Below are positions 41,414 through 45,153 of a stretch of 45,153 bases of DNA, piece by piece (the stretch's first letter is position 1; the number at the start of each line of letters is the position of its first letter). A model generated the notes under the pieces. That model was not told where the DNA came from. It saw only the letters and a program-made list of their open reading frames with translations, and searched no databases. A program made the position numbers and the translations under genes. This DNA comes from Chitinophagales bacterium (GTDB lineage: Bacteria > Bacteroidota > Bacteroidia > Chitinophagales > Saprospiraceae). The DNA lies in contig JAFLBP010000042.1 of the NCBI GenBank assembly GCA_017303875.1, forward strand, positions 1 through 45,153. The letters run 5' to 3'.

Positions 41414-42379
41414 ATGTTACAATTTTTATCCCGCGCACTGCTTTTACTGCCCATATGTTTGCAGGCGCAGCCCACCGTTCCTGTAATCAGCACCTGTCCT
41501 ATTCCCGGCACTACAGTGAAATTCAAAATGGCACTGATACCCGCCGCCACTTTTATGATGGGCAGCCCGGCCGATGAACCTGGGCGTCGCGACGACGAAG
41601 GTCAGCACCTTGTAAGCCTCGACAGCTTTTATATCGGCGTATACGAACTGACGTTTGATGAATTTTTTTGCTTCCAGTTCCGGCAATTCGACTCCGATTC
41701 CGCCTTCAGGGATGGCCATTTCAAGGCAGATGCCATTGCACGCCCTTCCCCACCCTATTTTGATTATACCTACGGCGGCGGTAAAGCCGGCGGCTACCCC
41801 GCAACAACCATGACCCAGCAGGCCGCGTTGCGCTACTGCCAGTGGCTTTCCGATAAAACCGGCGATTTTTACCGGCTGCCCACTGAAGCCGAGTGGGAAT
41901 ACGCCTGCCGGGCCGGCGCCACCACGACTTATTCGTGGGGCAACGATCCCGCCCGGGCCGGGGAATACGCATGGTTTTACGAAAATACCAAAAACACCTA
42001 TCAAAAAACCGGACTTAAAAAGCCCAACGCCTGGGGGCTTTACGACATGCATGGCAACGTGGCAGAATGGTGTCTCGATTTTTATGTGCCCGACTATTTC
42101 GCCCGTCTCGATTCCAATGCCGTTAATCCGGTGATTTTTCCCTTGAAAAAACATTCCAGAACCGTAAAAGGCGGCTGTTTTGAGGATTATCCGGAGGGAT
42201 TAAGAGCTGCGGCGCGCCGGAAAAGTGAACCCAAATGGCAAGCCCGTGACCCACAAATACCCAAAAGCAAATGGTGGAACCCGGATTCCCCTTTTGTGGG
42301 TTTCCGCCTCGTCCGGGAAACCCGGCCTTACAGCAAAGCAGACAGGGATGCATTTTTTGCAAAAGCCATCAAAGATTAA
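41414..42379 (+). CDS. SUMF1/FGE-fold exported protein, not a canonical FGE
   Basis: A 321-residue exported protein (signal peptide ending Leu-Gln-Ala-Gln near residue 19) with a formylglycine-generating-enzyme-like domain: MVLIPA-type start (here MALIPAATFMMGSP), VYELTFDEF, YRLPTEAEWEYACRAG, GLYDMHGNVAEWC and GFRLVR. In active FGE a Cys pair follows the GGS segment near the C-terminus; here the segment reads KGGCFEDYPEGLRAAARR, with Cys only at the Ser position and none at the catalytic positions. A binding or structural role, or another oxidoreductase activity of the fold, is more likely. It may be co-transcribed with the Gfo/Idh gene 103 bp downstream. Confidence 0.86.
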   Translation: MLQFLSRALLLLPICLQAQPTVPVISTCPIPGTTVKFKMALIPAATFMMGSPADEPGRRDDEGQHLVSLDSFYIGVYELTFDEFFCFQFRQFDSDSAFRDGHFKADAIARPSPPYFDYTYGGGKAGGYPATTMTQQAALRYCQWLSDKTGDFYRLPTEAEWEYACRAGATTTYSWGNDPARAGEYAWFYENTKNTYQKTGLKKPNAWGLYDMHGNVAEWCLDFYVPDYFARLDSNAVNPVIFPLKKHSRTVKGGCFEDYPEGLRAAARRKSEPKWQARDPQIPKSKWWNPDSPFVGFRLVRETRPYSKADRDAFFAKAIKD

Positions 42380-42482
42380 TGTTGTGTAATGTAGTATCCC
42401 TCAGCAAGGGGTGTCATTTCCGCAGCAATCCAATACTAACATCACTTAAATCTACCCTTTTAAGGGCAAAAACAGCTTTTAC

Positions 42483-43814
42483 ATGAAAAAAACTACACGC
42501 CGTGATTTTCTGAAAGCCTCAGGCGTCCTTACCGGAGGCGCCATGCTGGGAGGGCTTCCGCTGGCACAGGCCGCCCATAATTTCACCGATGACACCATAA
42601 AAATCGCATTGGTTGGTTGCGGTGGTCGGGGCACCGGCGCTGCCGTTCAGGCGCTACTAACTAAGCAAAACGTCAAATTGGTTGCAATGGCCGACGCCTT
42701 CCGTCACCGCCTCGACGAGTCTTATAAAAACATCACTGCCGACGATCTTTCCGATGTCATTGGCGTGGAGGGCAGCGTAAAAAGTCGTGTAGAGGTACCG
42801 GAAGAGCGCAAATATGTAGGGTTTGACGCCTACAAACAGGCCATGAAACACGCCGATGTGGTCATTTTGGCTACGCCACCGGGGTTTCGGCCGGCGCATT
42901 TTTCCGAGGCCATTGCAATGGGCAAACATGTCTTTATGGAAAAACCGGTTGCCGTTGATGCGCCCGGCATCCGTAAGGTATTAGAGGCTGCGGAGCAGGC
43001 CAAACGCAAAAAGCTGAATGTAGTAGTCGGGCTTCAGCGGCATTATCAGGCCGTGTATCGCCAGTGGGTGGATATGTTGCAGAACGGCGCTATCGGCGAG
43101 ATTATCAGTTCCAGGGTTTACTGGAATATGGGTGCGCTGTGGGTTAAACCGCGAAAACCCGGAGCTACTGAAATGGAATATCAAATGGATAACTGGTACT
43201 ATTTCAACTGGTTATGCGGAGACCACATTGTAGAGCAACATGTGCACAACTTAGATGTCTCCAACTGGGTAAAACAGGCCTATCCAATACGCGCCTATGG
43301 CAGCGGTGGCAGACAGGTGCGTGTGGGCAAAGAATATGGAGAAATTTTCGACCACCATACTATTGAGTTTGAGTATGCCGACGGCTCGCGCATGTTCAGC
43401 CAGTGCCGGCAAATTCCGGGCACACGCGACTCCGTTACCGAGGGTTTTCACGGTACTGCGGGCAACGCACCTTTCCCGGGGCGCATTGAAACCCGTCGCG
43501 GGCACCTCATTCTGGACTACAACAGCAAGAACGACCCAAATCCCTATCAGGTAGAGCACGATGAGTTGTTTGAAGCAATAGCGAAATCGGAGTACAAATT
43601 TTCGGATGCGGAAAATGCTGCTAAAAGTACCATGACGGCCATTATGGGACGTATGGCAACCTATTCCGGCCAGCTCATTGAATGGGAGGCTGCGCTGAAT
43701 TCCGGTATTGTGCTTGGTCCCGACAAGTTGGCCTGGGATGCTATGCCTAAAGTACTTCCGGGTTCCGATGGCCTCTACCCATGTGCGGTTCCGGGTGTAA
43801 CCAAAGCCATCTAA
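42483..43814 (+). CDS. Tat-exported Gfo/Idh/MocA oxidoreductase
   Basis: A 443-residue NAD(P)-dependent oxidoreductase. A twin-arginine signal (TTRRDFLKAS, RR at 5-6) is followed by a long signal h-region ending near Ala31. The Rossmann domain starts at IKIALVGCGGRGTGAA; the EKP motif is in FMEKPVAV (Glu-Lys-Pro), and the C-terminal Gfo/Idh substrate domain includes GLQRHYQ and DHIVEQHVHNLD. Tat export implies that it folds with its cofactor in the cytoplasm before export; sugars or glycosides are usual substrates. It is followed after 3 bp by apbE. Confidence 0.94.
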   Translation: MKKTTRRDFLKASGVLTGGAMLGGLPLAQAAHNFTDDTIKIALVGCGGRGTGAAVQALLTKQNVKLVAMADAFRHRLDESYKNITADDLSDVIGVEGSVKSRVEVPEERKYVGFDAYKQAMKHADVVILATPPGFRPAHFSEAIAMGKHVFMEKPVAVDAPGIRKVLEAAEQAKRKKLNVVVGLQRHYQAVYRQWVDMLQNGAIGEIISSRVYWNMGALWVKPRKPGATEMEYQMDNWYYFNWLCGDHIVEQHVHNLDVSNWVKQAYPIRAYGSGGRQVRVGKEYGEIFDHHTIEFEYADGSRMFSQCRQIPGTRDSVTEGFHGTAGNAPFPGRIETRRGHLILDYNSKNDPNPYQVEHDELFEAIAKSEYKFSDAENAAKSTMTAIMGRMATYSGQLIEWEAALNSGIVLGPDKLAWDAMPKVLPGSDGLYPCAVPGVTKAI

Positions 43815-43817
43815 GGC

Positions 43818-44783
43818 ATGGTGTCTTTCTTTACTCCGGCAAGGGTGCTTTTCATCGCCTGTGCGTTTCCCTTTTTTTCGCTTCAGGCTCAGGTTACAAG
43901 CTTACAGCGCTGCACTTACAGTCACCGGCAAATGGGCACGTTGTTCCGGGTAATTATTTATGCTGAAGATAGCTCCCGCGCCCATACTGCGGCGCGGGAG
44001 CTGTTTCAATTAGTAGATTCTTTTAATACTATTTTTTCTAATTATCAATCAGATAGTGAGTTGAACAAGTTGTGCGCCAGGCCTAATGAACGGGTGCCGG
44101 TTTCAGAACCATTATGGCAGGTGCTGCGGTATGCCGATCGGATTTCCAGAAAATCAGGCGGCGCATTTGATATTACAGTAGGCCCACTTTCCCGTTTGTG
44201 GCGACGGGCACGACATCTACAGGAAATGCCAGATTCAGTGCGCATTCGGTCGGCCATGATGCTTGTTGGGTATCAGCATTTGCGTTTTTACCGTCGCGGC
44301 CATTATGTTTTATTAAAAAAAGCCAATATGCAACTCGACCTGGGCGGTATTGCACAGGGGTTCACGGCAGATGCCTGCCTGAAATATTTAAAAAATGCCG
44401 GTTTCCCGGCGGCCTTGGTAGATGCTGGAGGTGATATAGTCTTGGGCGCTCCACCTCCCGGTGAAGCTGGCTGGAAAATAGAAGTTCCGGCGCTGCACAA
44501 TGGGCAGGTCATCATGCAAACGGTGCTGCGCAGCCACTGTGGTATTACAAGTTCAGGCGCCTTGTACAAATATCTGGAAATGAACGGCATCCGTTATTCG
44601 CACATCCTTGACCCTAGAACGGGCTATGGCTTAACACATCACAACTGGGTGAGTGTGGAGGCTAAAAATGCCCTGAGTGCCGATGTCTGGGCCACTGCGC
44701 TTTCTGTTTTGGGCAAGCCTGATAAACGACGCTCCAATTGGCTAAAACGACACGGAATTAAATACTGGATTACACAAATGTAG
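43818..44783 (+). CDS. apbE: FAD:protein FMN transferase ApbE
   Basis: A 321-residue periplasmic flavin transferase that attaches FMN to a Thr/Ser of target proteins using FAD. A signal peptide ends near residue 24 (Ser-Leu-Gln-Ala-Gln). Family blocks are QMGTLFRVIIYAED, LDLGGIAQGFTADACL, ALVDAGGDI, the PRTG block (HILDPRTGYG) and ADVWATALSVLG. It begins 3 bp after the Gfo/Idh gene, so the pair is probably co-translated. No RnfG/NqrC-type flavinylation target is in the window. The C-terminus ends with the stop TAG before the repeat array. Confidence 0.92.
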   Translation: MVSFFTPARVLFIACAFPFFSLQAQVTSLQRCTYSHRQMGTLFRVIIYAEDSSRAHTAARELFQLVDSFNTIFSNYQSDSELNKLCARPNERVPVSEPLWQVLRYADRISRKSGGAFDITVGPLSRLWRRARHLQEMPDSVRIRSAMMLVGYQHLRFYRRGHYVLLKKANMQLDLGGIAQGFTADACLKYLKNAGFPAALVDAGGDIVLGAPPPGEAGWKIEVPALHNGQVIMQTVLRSHCGITSSGALYKYLEMNGIRYSHILDPRTGYGLTHHNWVSVEAKNALSADVWATALSVLGKPDKRRSNWLKRHGIKYWITQM

Positions 44784-44794
44784 CGGCCGTCGTA

Positions 44795-45020
44795 CTGCGA
44801 AGCTCCGCTTCGCAGCCGTACATCGAAGCTTTGCTTCGATACACCGCTTGTACGTAACTAAAAGCACAAAGCCCGGCCTCGCACACCGCCTGGGCGAAGC
44901 CGGGCTTCGCTTGGGCGGGGTGCGAAGCCGAGCTTCGCGGTACTATTGTGCGAAGCCGAGCTTCGCGGTATGTGCGTGCGAAGCAGAGCTTCGCTGTACG
45001 GTTGCGAAGCGGAGCTTCGC
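44795..45020. repeat. Clustered palindromes GCGAAGC-NNN-GCTTCGC
   Basis: Seven palindromes share a core of 7-bp arms with a variable 3-nt loop (TCC, TTT, CGG, CGA, CGA, AGA, GGA). Cores begin near 44797, 44823, 44894, 44922, 44950, 44978 and 45004; the last five are spaced 26-28 bp. The second unit has the variant arms ATCGAAGC/GCTTCGAT. The third has arms extended to ~20 bp with a few mismatches. The array fills the gap between apbE (plus) and the partial T9SS gene (minus), ending 6 bp before the latter's stop. Confidence 0.95.
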
Positions 45021-45026
45021 AATACA

Positions 45027-45153
45027 TTACTTGGCCTGTATCATCAGCTTCGTGCCTTTGTCGGTCGCTGTTTCTACCGTGTAGTACAGCAGACCTGTTG
45101 TGTTCAGCAGCTGGCGATCAAGCGAGAACTGGTTGTAGCCCTTCGCAAAATCA
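45027..45153 (-). CDS. Partial T9SS cargo protein (C-terminal sorting domain only)
   Basis: The right edge cuts a minus-strand gene. The visible 41 codons end at TAA (45027-45029) and read as the end of a T9SS type A sorting domain: GYNQFSLDRQLL, TGLLYYTVET and the C-terminal TKLMIQAK. The pattern Gly-Tyr/Asn...Leu-Tyr-Tyr-x-x-x-T...K-x-M-I is typical of Por-secretion tails. The rest of the gene, including its function, lies outside the window. Confidence 0.85.
   Translation of the reverse strand, partial: DFAKGYNQFSLDRQLLNTTGLLYYTVETATDKGTKLMIQAK

Noticed and set aside
41414..42379. Active formylglycine-generating enzyme
   Set aside because: The fold is right, but the catalytic cysteine pair after the GGS-like segment is missing, so I call it FGE-fold only.
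44795..45020. CRISPR-like array
   Set aside because: Repeats are short palindromes (17 bp) with spacers of only 9-11 bp and no cas genes nearby; it fits a REP-like cluster, not CRISPR.

Overview
The window is a chromosomal segment of a Bacteroidota bacterium, most likely from the Saprospiria/Chitinophagia side of the phylum. The evidence is a SusC/SusD polysaccharide utilization locus, surface glycan-binding lipoproteins, two type IX secretion (T9SS) C-terminal sorting domains, a DUF4249 lipoprotein, a RDD protein, OmpA/TSP3 architecture and TAnnTTTG-type -7 promoter elements. I saw no tRNA or rRNA gene, prophage, integrase, insertion sequence or CRISPR array. The species cannot be named from the sequence alone.

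Layout. (1) 0.3-11 kb, minus strand: a polysaccharide utilization operon in the order susC-like, susD-like, two TIG-repeat glycan-binding lipoproteins, GH5 and GH26. It is closed by an intrinsic terminator and faces a divergent sodium:solute symporter. GH26 plus GH5 suggests beta-mannan or glucomannan as substrate. (2) 12.9-16.1 kb, minus strand: an alpha/beta hydrolase without a recognisable start codon, an NADPH-dependent FMN reductase and dnaN, separated by two inverted short-tandem-repeat arrays. (3) 16.2-23.5 kb, plus strand: an M16-family protein lacking the zinc site, then a cell-elongation operon mreB-mreC-mreD-mrdA with pepT coupled to its end. (4) 23.7-29.1 kb: a small secreted protein, an iron-sulfur-type uracil-DNA glycosylase coupled to an Rpn-family nuclease, a TonB C-terminal-domain protein coupled to a PBP4-like carboxypeptidase, and an OmpA/TSP3 protein. 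(5) 29.4-38 kb: a HAD phosphatase, an SdiA-regulated-like protein, a minus-strand SDR-ruvX-def operon, and a plus-strand run of mlaE-like permease, dapD, RDD protein, DUF4249 lipoprotein and a large TPR protein. (6) 38-45 kb: class-3-type aldehyde dehydrogenase, hibernation factor, a T9SS-exported intradiol dioxygenase, a SUMF1-fold protein, a Tat-exported Gfo/Idh/MocA oxidoreductase paired with ApbE, and the 3' end of another T9SS cargo gene at the right edge.

The part least explained by known gene families is the intergenic DNA. Four gene-to-gene junctions (13991-14128, 14797-14960, 37929-38111, 44795-45020) are filled by arrays of short units arranged with inverted symmetry. Two are built from the same CAGTNNN heptamer lexicon. 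In those two arrays the stop codons of the flanking genes (dnaN, the TPR gene, the aldehyde dehydrogenase) lie inside or at the edge of repeat units. A fifth inverted element sits at 146-238. These look like a family of 3'-end elements and are the best candidates here for something poorly described.

How the genes work together: the operon in (1) would bind, cut and import a mannan-type glycan, with the symporter as a candidate inner-membrane importer. Regions (2)-(4) hold replication, lateral wall growth and peptidoglycan trimming. Region (5) holds core housekeeping (Met removal, Holliday junctions, DAP synthesis) mixed with envelope lipid transport. Region (6) is rich in exported redox proteins.
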